Below, piece by piece: positions 10,433 through 22,010 of a DNA stretch of 64,000 nucleotides. A program made the position numbers and the translations under genes. The stretch's first letter is position 1. Every line of letters begins with the position of its first letter. Source of the DNA: Polaromonas sp. CG_9.7 (GTDB lineage Bacteria; Pseudomonadota; Gammaproteobacteria; Burkholderiales; Burkholderiaceae_C). Location: positions 62,001 to 126,000 of the forward strand of contig NZ_JADOVG010000011.1 in assembly GCF_015752205.1 (NCBI RefSeq), given 5' to 3'. The notes under the pieces are model-generated. The model saw nothing but the letters and a program-made list of their open reading frames with translations, did no database searches and was not told the origin of the DNA.

Positions 10433-11021
10433 ACAGACTGTCTTTTCGTGGGACACGCCCGGCTTGATGGCCGGTGTCGACGAAGCCGGACGCGGGCCGC
10501 TGGCCGGACCGGTGGTGGCGGCAGCTGTCATTCTGGATCCTTTCAATCCCATCGCGGGCCTGGCCGATTCAAAAAAACTCACGGCGTTGCGACGCGAGAA
10601 GCTGTACGACGAAATCCAGGCCAAGGCGCTGTGCTGCTCGATTGCCATGGCGAGCGTGGAAGAAATTGACAGCCTGAACATTCTGCAGGCGACTTTGCTG
10701 GCCATGAAGCGGGCGGTAGAAAACCTTCGGCTCAAACCGTCAAAGGTGCTTGTCGATGGCAACCAGTTGCCCCGGCTGCTGATCCTGGCCGAGGCGATTG
10801 TCAAGGGCGATGCGCTGGTTCCGGCCATTTCGGCAGCGTCGATTCTGGCCAAGGTCTACCGCGACCGTTGGTGCGGCGACTATCACCTGCTTTACCCGCA
10901 ATACGGTTTTGCCGGCCACAAGGGTTATGGAACGGCCAAGCACCTGGCTGCCTTGCGCCAGCACGGTGCGTGTCCGCAGCATCGGCGTTCGTTTGCGCCT
11001 GTGGCTGGGGTGTTGCGATGA
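10404..11021 (+). CDS. rnhB: Ribonuclease HII
   Basis: RNase HII nicks RNA embedded in DNA, including single misincorporated ribonucleotides. The acidic active-site motif [19 protein letters not shown] begins near residue 23, followed by [16 protein letters not shown]. The [13 protein letters not shown] and [11 protein letters not shown] motifs come later. The length of 205 residues is typical. The chosen ATG lies inside lpxB; a downstream ATG at 10467 would start at the catalytic motif and leave no N-terminal strand, so the longer form is preferred. It overlaps the next gene by ATGA. Confidence 0.95.
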   Translation: MQSRKSLKPEQTVFSWDTPGLMAGVDEAGRGPLAGPVVAAAVILDPFNPIAGLADSKKLTALRREKLYDEIQAKALCCSIAMASVEEIDSLNILQATLLAMKRAVENLRLKPSKVLVDGNQLPRLLILAEAIVKGDALVPAISAASILAKVYRDRWCGDYHLLYPQYGFAGHKGYGTAKHLAALRQHGACPQHRRSFAPVAGVLR

Positions 11022-11803
11022 GCAGCGGTTTTTCTGTTCCGGTCACGCATGTTTCGTCACGCGACAATATTCTGGTCAAGGACCTGCACCGGCTGTCGCA
11101 TGACAACACCGCTTACCGCAAGCAGGGCCGCGTCTGGCTGGAAGGCGACCACCTGTGCCGAGCCGCACTGGCGCGCGGCCTGAAACCAGTCATCGCAGTT
11201 TTTTCAGAGTCTTTTTGGCCTCTGGCGCACGCCGAGTGGGCATCAGTAGCTATGAAAAACATAGTGATAGCCGATGCACTGCTGCCCGATATCAGCGGAC
11301 TCGAATCGCCAGCGCGCATGGGCTTCGTGCTCGAACTGCCAGCCGTGCCCGAAGTCCAGCCCGGCGCTGCGTCGGTCATTCTGGACCGTGTGCAGGATGC
11401 CGGGAATGTCGGCTCCATCCTGCGCAGCGCGGCGGCTTTTGGTTTCAGCCAGATCATCGCGCTCAAGGGAACAGCCGCGCTGTGGTCGCCCAAAGTGCTG
11501 CGCGCCGGCATGGGCGCGCATTTCGCCCTGCGTCTGATCGAAGGCGTTGACCCCGAGGCATTGTCGGGACTCACGGTGCCGATTGTGGTGACCAGCTCGC
11601 ACCACGGCAGCTTCGTACACCAGCAGAAATTGCCAATGCCGTGCGCCTGGGCCATGGGCCATGAAGGGCAGGGCGTCAGCGATGACCTGATGGCCAGAGC
11701 CAGCCTGAAGGTGCGAATCGACCAGCCGGGCGGCGAGGAGTCACTCAACGTCGCCGCAGCAGCAGCCATTTGCCTTTACGCAAGTTCGCTTTCCGAAACC
11801 TGA
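11018..11803 (+). CDS. SpoU/TrmH-family RNA 2'-O-methyltransferase
   Basis: This is a SAM-dependent RNA 2'-O-ribose methyltransferase of the SPOUT superfamily; the exact RNA target cannot be read from sequence. A substrate-binding N-terminal domain (about 1-95) is followed by the SpoU catalytic motifs [29 protein letters not shown] and [15 protein letters not shown], which form the trefoil-knot SAM site. The ATG at 11018 overlaps the rnhB stop. A palindromic repeat copy (11246-11271) is translated within the interdomain region as VAMKNIVIA, consistent with an insertion tolerated in a linker. Confidence 0.92.
   Translation: MSSGFSVPVTHVSSRDNILVKDLHRLSHDNTAYRKQGRVWLEGDHLCRAALARGLKPVIAVFSESFWPLAHAEWASVAMKNIVIADALLPDISGLESPARMGFVLELPAVPEVQPGAASVILDRVQDAGNVGSILRSAAAFGFSQIIALKGTAALWSPKVLRAGMGAHFALRLIEGVDPEALSGLTVPIVVTSSHHGSFVHQQKLPMPCAWAMGHEGQGVSDDLMARASLKVRIDQPGGEESLNVAAAAAICLYASSLSET
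11246..11271. repeat. Short palindromic repeat copy inside the SpoU methyltransferase gene
   Basis: The segment has the arms TAGCTATG and CATAGTGATAGC around an A-rich centre and matches the pattern of about ten other copies in the window. It stays in frame. Confidence 0.55.
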
Positions 11804-11830
11804 GCAGCAAAGCGGCGAAACTTCAAGCAG

Positions 11831-11917
11831 GGGCCGCGGAACTGGCTTCGCCAGGCCGCAGGCGAAGCGGCCCCCTCGGGGGGCAGGGAGCCACACAAAG
11901 TGGGCGACCGTGGGGGC
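11831..11917 (+). repeat. Structured dispersed repeat, copy 1 (about 87 bp)
   Basis: This GC-rich block lies between the SpoU gene and carA. It folds as an outer stem GGGCCGC/GCGGCCC around an inner CTGGC-ttc-GCCAG hairpin, then CCCCC-t-CGGGGGG, and ends in GTGGGGGC. Near-identical copies are at 51819-51907 and 53157-53242 in the same strand orientation. I associate this type of element with comamonad genomes; its function is not known to me. Confidence 0.85.
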
Positions 11918-11921
11918 GTTA

Positions 11922-11927
11922 TATAAT
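11922..11927 (+). promoter_or_regulatory. Candidate -10 box of the carAB promoter
   Basis: A perfect TATAAT stands five bases after the end of the structured repeat and 134 bases before the carA start. No good TTGACA lies 16-18 bases upstream (that position falls in the repeat), so the -35 is weak or absent. The assignment rests on the -10 match and its position in front of the leader. Confidence 0.5.
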
Positions 11928-11949
11928 CAGTGGCTTTTCAAAACACAGC

Positions 11950-12038
11950 TTCGCCCAAGCGCATACAAAGCCATCCCCCTTCACAAAAGCCGCCTGCAAG
12001 CGTCTGAAAAAGACGCTTCCTGTGCTTGCTTGGGCGAA
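11950..12038 (+). promoter_or_regulatory. carAB leader with nested hairpins
   Basis: A perfect 11-bp inverted repeat, TTCGCCCAAGC at 11950-11960 and GCTTGGGCGAA at 12028-12038, encloses a second perfect hairpin AAGCGTC-tgaaaaa-GACGCTT at 11998-12018. The outer right arm ends 12 bases before the GGAG ribosome binding site of carA. This arrangement suggests post-initiation control of carAB (attenuation, a protein site or a metabolite-sensing element). No T-tract follows directly, so it is not an obvious terminator. Confidence 0.55.
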
Positions 12039-12060
12039 CCGTACACAACCGGAGAACCCA

Positions 12061-13234
12061 GTGCTTTTGTCTCTTCAGGGAAATACCCCGCCCGCCATTT
12101 TGGCGCTCGCAGACGGCACGGTCTTTATTGGCAATTCGATTGGCGCTCCAGGTGCCACGATCGGTGAGGTGGTGTTCAACACCGCCATGACCGGCTACCA
12201 GGAAATCCTCACGGACCCGAGCTATTGCCAGCAGATCGTCACCCTTACTTATCCGCATATCGGCAACTACGGCATTAATGCCGAAGACGTCGAAGGCAGC
12301 AAAGTCCACGCCGCCGGCCTGATCATCAAGGACTTGCCGCTGATCACGTCGAACTTTCGCGCGTCCATGACGCTGGCCGAATACCTGGTTCGCGAAAACA
12401 TCGTGGCAATTGCAGGGATTGACACCCGCCAGCTGACGCGCCACCTGCGCATCCACGGCGCGCAAAATGGCTGCATCCTGGCGCTAGCGTCCGGAGAAGC
12501 TGTCAGCCAAGCGGCCATTGACAAGGCGATTGCCACCGCCAAGGCGGCGCCCAGCATGGCTGGCCTTGATCTCGCCAAGGTCGTGTCGGTCAAGCACACC
12601 TACGAATGGACACAGACCGAATGGAAACTCGGCTCGGGCTACGGCGTGCAGATCACACCGCGCTTTCATGTCGTTGCCTATGACTTCGGCGTGAAGAAAA
12701 ACATCCTGCGCATGGTCGCCGAACGCGGCGCGCGCATCACGGTGGTGCCGGCGCAGACATCGGCGGCCGATGTGCTCAAGCTCAATCCGGACGGAATTTT
12801 CCTGGCCAACGGCCCGGGCGATCCGCAGGCTTGCGATTACGCCATTGCGGCGATTGGGGAATTGATCGAAACCGGCATTCCGACCTTCGGCATCTGCTTG
12901 GGCCACCAGATCATGGCGCTGGCCGGCGGTGCGAAGACTTTCAAGATGAAGTTCGGCCACCACGGCGCGAACCATCCGGTGAAAGACCTGGACACCGGCC
13001 GCGTCAGCATCACCAGCCAGAACCACGGGTTTGCGGTCGATGAAACCACACTGCCCGCCAACCTGCGACCGACGCACATCAGCCTGTTTGACGGCACGCT
13101 GCAGGGTCTGGCCCGCACCGACAAGCCGGCGTTCTGCTTCCAGGGCCACCCGGAAGCGTCACCCGGACCCCACGACATTTCCTACCTGTTCGACCGCTTC
13201 ACAGCGCTGATGGCGCAAAGCCAGGAGAAGAAGA

Positions 13235-13242
<8 letters not shown>
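12061..13242 (+). CDS. carA: Carbamoyl-phosphate synthase small (glutaminase) subunit
   Basis: CarA hydrolyses glutamine and channels ammonia to CarB for carbamoyl phosphate, used in arginine and pyrimidine synthesis. The start is GTG at 12061, preceded by GGAG with 6 bases of spacing. It begins at the conserved N-terminus ([15 protein letters not shown]) and gives the usual length of 393 residues; the frame stays open upstream to 11770 but contains only leader and repeat. The class I amidotransferase triad is visible: Cys in [16 protein letters not shown] and His/Glu in [11 protein letters not shown]. It overlaps carB by 8 bases. Confidence 0.97.
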
Positions 13243-16477
<3,235 letters not shown>

Positions 16478-16547
16478 CGATCAGGTGAAACTCCCGGTTG
16501 ACCTTGCCGAACATGCATTAAACTAAAACGTCAAGACGATCAAACAT

Positions 16548-16580
16548 ACCGCCGCCAGGTGACTGGTGGCGGTTTCGCAT
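16548..16580 (+). terminator. Probable terminator between carB and greA
   Basis: Stem ACCGCCGCCAG at 16548-16558, loop GTGA, and CTGGTGGCGGT at 16563-16573 form 11 pairs with one G-U. TTCGCATTTT follows. The T-run is interrupted, so termination may be partial and allow read-through into greA. Confidence 0.5.
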
Positions 16581-16596
16581 TTTGCAGGACCCAAAC

Positions 16597-17073
16597 ATGA
16601 CCACCTTACCCATCACCAAGCGCGGCGCGGAAAAGCTGAAAGCCGAATTGCACAACCTCAAGACGGTTCAGCGCCCGTGGGTCATCAATGCGATTTCAGA
16701 AGCGCGTGCCCAAGGCGACCTGAGCGAAAACGCCGAATACGAAGTCGCCAAGGACCGCCAGGGTTTCATCGAAGGCCGCATCCAGGAAGTCGAAGGCAAG
16801 TTGTCAGCGGCCCAGATCATTGATCCCACCACTTTCGAGCCGGGCACACGCGTCGTGTTTGGCTCGACCGTGAAACTGGAAGACGAAGCCACTGGCGACA
16901 GCGTGACCTACCAGATCGTGGGTGAAGACGAGGCTGACATCAAGCTGGGGCTGGTCAACATCGGCTCGCCGATTGCCCGCGCGCTGATTGGCAAGGACGA
17001 GGGCGACAGCGCAGAAGTGCAGGCACCTGGCGGCATCCGCCGCTACGAGATCGTGTCGGTCAGCTACCTTTGA
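16597..17073 (+). CDS. greA: Transcription elongation factor GreA
   Basis: GreA enters the secondary channel of RNA polymerase and stimulates cleavage of backtracked transcripts. The 158-residue protein has the N-terminal coiled-coil (about 1-75) with the acidic tip motif GDLSENAEYEVAKDRQGF, then the FKBP-like C-terminal domain. The ATG at 16597 is preferred over an upstream in-frame start because AGGA lies 7 bases before it and the conserved PITKRGAEKL follows. The TGA overlaps the start of the next gene. Confidence 0.96.
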   Translation: MTTLPITKRGAEKLKAELHNLKTVQRPWVINAISEARAQGDLSENAEYEVAKDRQGFIEGRIQEVEGKLSAAQIIDPTTFEPGTRVVFGSTVKLEDEATGDSVTYQIVGEDEADIKLGLVNIGSPIARALIGKDEGDSAEVQAPGGIRRYEIVSVSYL

Positions 17074-17513
17074 TGCAGCCGCCAGCGCGTCAGCGAATCG
17101 GGCTGCTGGCGGCGGCCCTGTGGTGGGGCAGCTTGACGGCACTGGGTTTTGTCGTCGTGCCGATGCTGTTCATGCACCTGGGAAGTCCGGCGGCTGCAGG
17201 CGCCATGGCGGCCAAACTGTTTGGCGCGCAAACCTGGCTCAGCACGGGTTGCGCCTTGCTGATGTTGCTGGTGTTTAATCAAAAAGACCTGTACGCGCAA
17301 GCAGCACCTGCGCAAGCAGCTATGAAATTCATAGTAGCTGGCATGTTGCTGGCCTTGCTGGTTGAATTTGCCGTGGCACCGCGCATTGTCAGCGCCCGCG
17401 TTGACGGCGGCAACCTGCGGCTCTGGCATGGGTTGGGCAGCGCGATGCTGGTGGGCCAGTGGCTGTGCGCCGGGTTCGCGCTCTGGCGCCTGAGCGCCCG
17501 CCCGGAGCGGTAA
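17073..17513 (+). CDS. DUF4149-family small membrane protein
   Basis: The 146-residue protein has four predicted membrane segments starting near residues 8, 50, 84 and 115. It resembles the DUF4149 (TMEM205-like) family, whose function is unknown to me. The segment WWGSLTALGFVVVPMLF is the typical first helix. It is coupled to greA by TGATG; a TTG at 17070 is a less likely alternative start. A copy of the short palindromic repeat is translated in the loop before the third helix as AAMKFIVAG. Confidence 0.8.
   Translation: MQPPARQRIGLLAAALWWGSLTALGFVVVPMLFMHLGSPAAAGAMAAKLFGAQTWLSTGCALLMLLVFNQKDLYAQAAPAQAAMKFIVAGMLLALLVEFAVAPRIVSARVDGGNLRLWHGLGSAMLVGQWLCAGFALWRLSARPER
17312..17342. repeat. Short palindromic repeat copy inside the DUF4149 gene
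   Basis: One of the best-conserved copies: AGCTATGAA-ttc-ATAGTAGCT with flanking GCAAGC. It is in frame and forms the start of a membrane helix. Confidence 0.7.
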
Positions 17514-17566
17514 CCACGCAGCGCCGTATCACGGCACGCTGAATGAGCAATGGCTCGCTGCCTGAT

Positions 17567-18412
17567 CTAGCCGCGTTCAGCAGCTTCCAGGGTGTTGACC
17601 AGCAGCATGGTGATGGTCATCGGGCCCACCCCGCCGGGCACGGGTGTGATGTAGCTGGCCACTTCCTTGACGCCGTCAAAATCCACGTCGCCGCAAAGTT
17701 TGCCTTCATCGTTTCGGTTCATGCCCACGTCGATCACCACCGCGCCGGGCTTCACCATGTCGGCGGTCAGCACGTTGCGCTTGCCGACTGCCGCCACAAT
17801 CACGTCGGCTTGCAGTGTCATGGCTTTCAAATTGGCGGTGGCGCTGTGGCAAATCGTGACGGTGGCGTTTTTCTGCAGCAGCATCAGCGCCATTGGCTTG
17901 CCGACGATGTTGCTGCGGCCAATCACCACGGCATGCTTGCCGCGAAGATCGTAGCCGATGCTTTCCAGCATCTTCATGCAGCCATACGGCGTGCAGGGCC
18001 AGAAACCGGGCTGGCCGACCATCAGCGCGCCGGCGCTGCCGACATGAAAGCCGTCCACGTCTTTTGCCGGTGAAATCGCCTCGATGACCTTTTGCGCGTC
18101 GATGTGCGCCGGCAGCGGCAATTGCACCAAGATGCCGTGAATCGCCGGGTCGTTGTTCAATGCGTCGACGCGCGCCAGCAGTTCGGCTTCGCTCATGGCG
18201 GCCGGGTAGCGCTCCAGCACTGAATGCAGACCGTTGTCTTCGCAGGCCTTCACCTTGTTGCGTACATACACCTGGCTGGCCGGGCTGTCGCCGACCAGTA
18301 CCACAGCCAGTCCCGGCGTGATGCCCCGGGCACGCAGGGCGGCTGCACGAACGGCAACTTCGCCTCGCAGTTGATGCGAAAGTGCAATGCCATCGATGAG
18401 TTGGGCGGTCAT
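17567..18412 (-). CDS. folD: Bifunctional methylenetetrahydrofolate dehydrogenase/cyclohydrolase FolD
   Basis: FolD interconverts 5,10-methylene-THF and 10-formyl-THF for purine and fMet synthesis. Motifs include the catalytic Lys region [45 protein letters not shown] and the NADP-binding [13 protein letters not shown]. The second Met (18412, MTAQLIDG) fits the family N-terminus; a start at 18427 adds only five residues. Length is 281 residues. It lies downstream of the response regulator but is separated from it by a terminator. Confidence 0.96.
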   Translation of the reverse strand: MTAQLIDGIALSHQLRGEVAVRAAALRARGITPGLAVVLVGDSPASQVYVRNKVKACEDNGLHSVLERYPAAMSEAELLARVDALNNDPAIHGILVQLPLPAHIDAQKVIEAISPAKDVDGFHVGSAGALMVGQPGFWPCTPYGCMKMLESIGYDLRGKHAVVIGRSNIVGKPMALMLLQKNATVTICHSATANLKAMTLQADVIVAAVGKRNVLTADMVKPGAVVIDVGMNRNDEGKLCGDVDFDGVKEVASYITPVPGGVGPMTITMLLVNTLEAAERG

Positions 18413-18430
18413 GTTCTTAAGTTTCAAGTA

Positions 18431-18462
18431 AAAACGCCCGTCAGCGCAAGTGCCACGGGCGT
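18431..18462 (-). terminator. Rho-independent terminator after the response regulator gene
   Basis: Read on the minus strand, ACGCCCGT (18462-18455), a 13-base loop and ACGGGCGT (18441-18434) form a perfect 8-bp stem followed directly by a short T-run ending at 18431. It separates the two-component genes from folD. Confidence 0.8.
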
Positions 18463-18463
18463 A

Positions 18464-18486
18464 GGCTGCTATTAAAAACGGAGTAT
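18464..18486. repeat. Possible degenerate short palindromic repeat
   Basis: GGCTGCTATTAAAAACGGAG resembles one half of the short dispersed palindromic repeat found elsewhere in the window. It sits between the terminator stem and the response regulator stop. Confidence 0.35.
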
Positions 18487-18496
18487 TTGATGCGAG

Positions 18497-19123
18497 TCAG
18501 ACCTTGGGGGCAGTGGAGCCCAAGGCGATTTTCAACAGGTCCGCCACGGTGTTGGCATTGAGCTTTTCCATGATGTTGGCGCGGTGCGCCTCGACCGTCT
18601 TGATGCTGATGCCCAGGTCGTCGGCAATTTGCTTGTTCAGGCGGCCGGCAACGATGCGGTCCAGAACCTGCGCTTCGCGTGACGTCAGCTTGGCCAGCAA
18701 CGCGTCGCGGCTGGCCGACTGCTGGTGGTCGTTGAAGGCATCCTTGGCCTGCGCCAGCATGCGCTCGACCAGGTCGACCAGCGCGGCTTCCTGGAAGGGT
18801 TTCTGGATGAAATCCATCGCACCTTTTTTCATGGTGTCCACGGCCATTGGCACGTCGCCGTGGCCGGTAATGAAGACGATCGGCAGCGGCGACTTGCGTT
18901 CCAGCAGGCGGTCCTGCAACTCCAGACCGGTCATGCCGCCCATGCGGATGTCGACGATCAGACAAGCCACCTCACGCGCATCGTAGCGGCTCAAAAACGT
19001 TTCGGCTGAATCAAAACAGCGCACCCGGTAGTCCTTGCCTTCAAGCAGCCATTGCAGCGAGTCACGAACGCCTTCGTCGTCATCGACGACATAGACAGTG
19101 CCTTTTTTGGGTATCAAACTCAT
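18497..19123 (-). CDS. FixJ/NarL-type response regulator
   Basis: This 208-residue cytoplasmic transcription factor has a receiver domain (about 7-120) with the acidic pocket VVDDD, phospho-acceptor Asp58 in CLIVDIRMGG, switch Thr in FITGHGD and Lys in QKPF. A LuxR-type helix-turn-helix follows (about 143-200, LTSREAQVLDRIVAGRLNKQ). It lies 45 bases downstream of the sensor kinase gene and is probably co-transcribed with it. The target genes are not evident; the divergent PDH operon is an obvious candidate by position only. Confidence 0.93.
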   Translation of the reverse strand: MSLIPKKGTVYVVDDDEGVRDSLQWLLEGKDYRVRCFDSAETFLSRYDAREVACLIVDIRMGGMTGLELQDRLLERKSPLPIVFITGHGDVPMAVDTMKKGAMDFIQKPFQEAALVDLVERMLAQAKDAFNDHQQSASRDALLAKLTSREAQVLDRIVAGRLNKQIADDLGISIKTVEAHRANIMEKLNANTVADLLKIALGSTAPKV

Positions 19124-19168
19124 GCCTTGCTTTCTTCGTAAACTTGAATGGAAATGGTGGCGTTTTTT

Positions 19169-21739
19169 CTAGGAACTGCCCGCAGTTTCGGCAGTTATGG
19201 TATCGGTGGCAGAGGCTGCCGGTGATGTCAAGGGTATTAGCGGAATCCAGAAGGTAAACCGGCAGCCGATAACGTCGTCGCCATTGTAGAGGTTGACCGC
19301 TTCCAGCCTGCCCTGGTGGGATTCGACAATGCTGCGGCACAGTTTCAGGCCAATTCCCATGCCTTCGGCCTTGGTCGAATAGAAGGCCTCAAACAAACGC
19401 TCCATGACCTCGGGCGTCAGTCCCCGGCCGGAATCAAGGACCGAAAACTCGACCACGTTCTGGCCGTTGATCTGCTTTGGCAGCACTTGCAGCTCGACAT
19501 TGCGCTGGGCTGTGGGCCGGTGCGACTGGGCAATCGATTCGGCCGCATTCTTCATCAGGTTGATCAGCACCTGTTCAATCAATATCCGGTCCACCATCAC
19601 GTCGGGCAGGCGGGCGGCAATGTGGTGCGTCAGCCGCACATGGTGGCGCCGGAGTTCGATTTCCGCCAGTTCCATGGCATTGCTCACCAGTGTCGCCACA
19701 TCTGCCGAAGTGCGGTTGGGTTCGCTGCGTTTAACGAAGGCGCGGATGCGCTGAATGATCTGCCCGGCCCGCCAGGCCTGCTTGGCAGTTTTCTCCAGCG
19801 CCACCAGCAGGTCGTCATTGCTGATCTGGTTGGCCTTGATGCGCGACACCATGCCGTTGCAGTAGTTGTTGATGGCGGTCAGCGGCTGGTTCAACTCATG
19901 CGCCACGCTTGACGCCATTTCGCCCATGGTGATCAAACGGCTGGCGTTTTGCGCGCGTTCGTTTTGCTGGGCGGCCTGTTCCTCTGCATGGCGGCGCGGA
20001 GTGATGTCGGTGGCAATCACCATCTGCGCCAAACGGCCATCGACCCAGGTCAGGTAGCGGGAACGCACTTCCAGCCATTTGGCGAGTTCGGGAACAAAGA
20101 TTTCGGCATTTGCAGTCAGCGCATCGGTCAGCGCCTCAGTCGGAAAACCGGCCATGTCGTCCACCGCATCCTGGGCATCGCCCGATGGGTTGAGGGTAGG
20201 CACGCCGACTTGCGCCACAAGGTTGACATGGCTTGAGCCCTGGCCACCAAACCATGAACGGTACAGCCGGTTGGCAAACAGCAGTTCGCTGCCACCCATC
20301 GGCGCCACGGAAACCGCAGCGTCCAGTCCTTCAAGGACGGTGGTGAACCGTTCGTAGGAGGCGGTGAGTTCCTCGCGGATGCGCTTGGGTTCGGTGATGT
20401 CGGTCATCGACGTCATCCAGCCAGTTTGTTGGCCCCGCGGATCGATCAAAGGCGACACGTACAGGCGGGCATCGAAGGTGTTGCCGTTCTTGCGTTTGAC
20501 GCGTACTTCGAAGCCGCCGGCCGGCGTTCGGCCGTGGAGTTCATCTTCGAGCCGGCCCATCAGCGTGCCGATTTCTGACTCGGGCCAATGTGGAAATGGC
20601 GCGGTACAGCCGACGAGTTCGTCTTCCGTCAGCCCGGTCATCTGGCAAAAAGCCGGGTTGACATAGGTGATGCGGCCCTGCAGGTCGAGCGCGCGCATGC
20701 CGGTCAGCATCGAGTTTTCCATCGCACGCCGAAAATGGGTTTCGGTCTGCAATGCCTCTTGTGCCTGTACCCTGCGCCGGGTATGGCGCCAGTTGCCCAG
20801 CAGCATCCACACGGTCAGTGCACTCAGCGCGCTGACCAGCCAGAAAAAGCCGCTGCCCACCACGCCCTGCGAGGCGCGGTAGCCTTCGGCCCGGATCAAG
20901 AGGCCATTGCCCACGGGCGACACCGGAATTTCGTATTTGGCCGCGTCTTCGGCCCAGGGCAGCCACCGTGCCGCACCATTGCGGGCCGGCGGCAGGTTGC
21001 CTGCCAGCACAGTCTCTTTGTCGTCCACCAGGGCAACCGCGTACTTGGCGGTGATTTCCGTAGGAATGCCAAAGCGCAGCAGCCCATCCACTGAATACTC
21101 CCCCATGATCACACCAGCGAATCGGCCTTGTTCATCCAGTGGAACCTGCAATTGCAGGCTCGCTGCGTTGGAGCGCCGGGTGTCCTGCAATAACAAGGGT
21201 CTGGAGTAAACCGGCTGGCGCAGGTCGCGTGCCAGTTCGTAGGTGCCGTCGGTCTCACCCAGCCTGAGCGGCTCGCCGACAGTACGCGGCCCCATGGCGT
21301 TGGCACTGGGTGAAACATACGATGCTTTGATGCGCCGCCGGTTGTCGATCCAGGTGATCGCCATCAATTCCGGATTCTGGTTCACCAGCGCTTCTGCCTG
21401 AATCAGAAATTCTTCGACATCAATCTCTTTGTTGGACACGTCCCGGCCGATTCGCATCAATTGCTCCTGCCGTTCCAGCAGCCGCAGCCTAAGGCGTTGC
21501 TGGGCATATTCGACATCACGGGTGACCGCCTGCTGTTCGCGGTCTATTTCTTCAATGCGCAGGTAGCCAAATGCGGCGATCACAGCCGCCAGAAACAGAA
21601 CCACGGAAAACAGCGGTCCCAACGCAATGAACCGGTCCTGGCGAGACGGGGACTGTTTGCGCCACCAGCGCCGCCATAGCGGGACGGACGCTGGATTGAC
21701 CGTGGCGTCGGTGGAAGGGGAGAGCGGAAACTGGGACAT
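19169..21739 (-). CDS. Membrane-bound PAS sensor histidine kinase
   Basis: This 856-residue kinase has two membrane segments (about 38-60 and 303-325) enclosing a periplasmic sensor domain of about 240 residues. PAS domains follow around 340-460 (QMTGLTEDELVG, then the PAC-like KRKNGNTFDARLYVSP) and 475-590. HisKA carries the phospho-acceptor His614 in SSVAHELNQPLTAINNYC, and HATPase_c has the N box INLMKNAAESI and the G boxes LDSGRGLTP and AEGMGIGLKL. The overall plan is FixL/DctB-like; no heme pocket can be confirmed by eye. It is divergent from aceE. The ligand is unknown, with a carboxylate or redox signal a guess from context. Confidence 0.92.
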   Translation of the reverse strand: MSQFPLSPSTDATVNPASVPLWRRWWRKQSPSRQDRFIALGPLFSVVLFLAAVIAAFGYLRIEEIDREQQAVTRDVEYAQQRLRLRLLERQEQLMRIGRDVSNKEIDVEEFLIQAEALVNQNPELMAITWIDNRRRIKASYVSPSANAMGPRTVGEPLRLGETDGTYELARDLRQPVYSRPLLLQDTRRSNAASLQLQVPLDEQGRFAGVIMGEYSVDGLLRFGIPTEITAKYAVALVDDKETVLAGNLPPARNGAARWLPWAEDAAKYEIPVSPVGNGLLIRAEGYRASQGVVGSGFFWLVSALSALTVWMLLGNWRHTRRRVQAQEALQTETHFRRAMENSMLTGMRALDLQGRITYVNPAFCQMTGLTEDELVGCTAPFPHWPESEIGTLMGRLEDELHGRTPAGGFEVRVKRKNGNTFDARLYVSPLIDPRGQQTGWMTSMTDITEPKRIREELTASYERFTTVLEGLDAAVSVAPMGGSELLFANRLYRSWFGGQGSSHVNLVAQVGVPTLNPSGDAQDAVDDMAGFPTEALTDALTANAEIFVPELAKWLEVRSRYLTWVDGRLAQMVIATDITPRRHAEEQAAQQNERAQNASRLITMGEMASSVAHELNQPLTAINNYCNGMVSRIKANQISNDDLLVALEKTAKQAWRAGQIIQRIRAFVKRSEPNRTSADVATLVSNAMELAEIELRRHHVRLTHHIAARLPDVMVDRILIEQVLINLMKNAAESIAQSHRPTAQRNVELQVLPKQINGQNVVEFSVLDSGRGLTPEVMERLFEAFYSTKAEGMGIGLKLCRSIVESHQGRLEAVNLYNGDDVIGCRFTFWIPLIPLTSPAASATDTITAETAGSS

Positions 21740-22010
21740 GGGAAAACAAGTGATTTTAAAGTGAACAGGTCCACATGACAGATGCAGTTACAAATCCATA
21801 AGTTCAATGTAGGTAAGCAATGAACAAGTCATAAAATTTCATCATGCAAAATTGAAAAGCACAATTTGAAATTTACAAATAATTGTGAGAAACTAGGCGC
21901 TTAAACTTGGTTTCAGTTTAAAAACGGGACCTGAACGCGCGCCCGCAAGGCTGAACATTGCCTTGCATGGGTTCAAAGTAACAAGCGAAAAGATTTATCC
22001 AGGAGACAAA
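21740..22010. promoter_or_regulatory. Divergent regulatory region between the sensor kinase and aceE
   Basis: This 271-bp region is clearly more AT-rich than its surroundings. It contains the perfect inverted repeat TTAAACT-tggtttc-AGTTTAA at 21901-21921, about 90 bases before aceE, a possible operator. I cannot assign a convincing -35/-10 pair. The aceE ribosome binding site AGGAGA is at 22001-22006. Confidence 0.5.
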
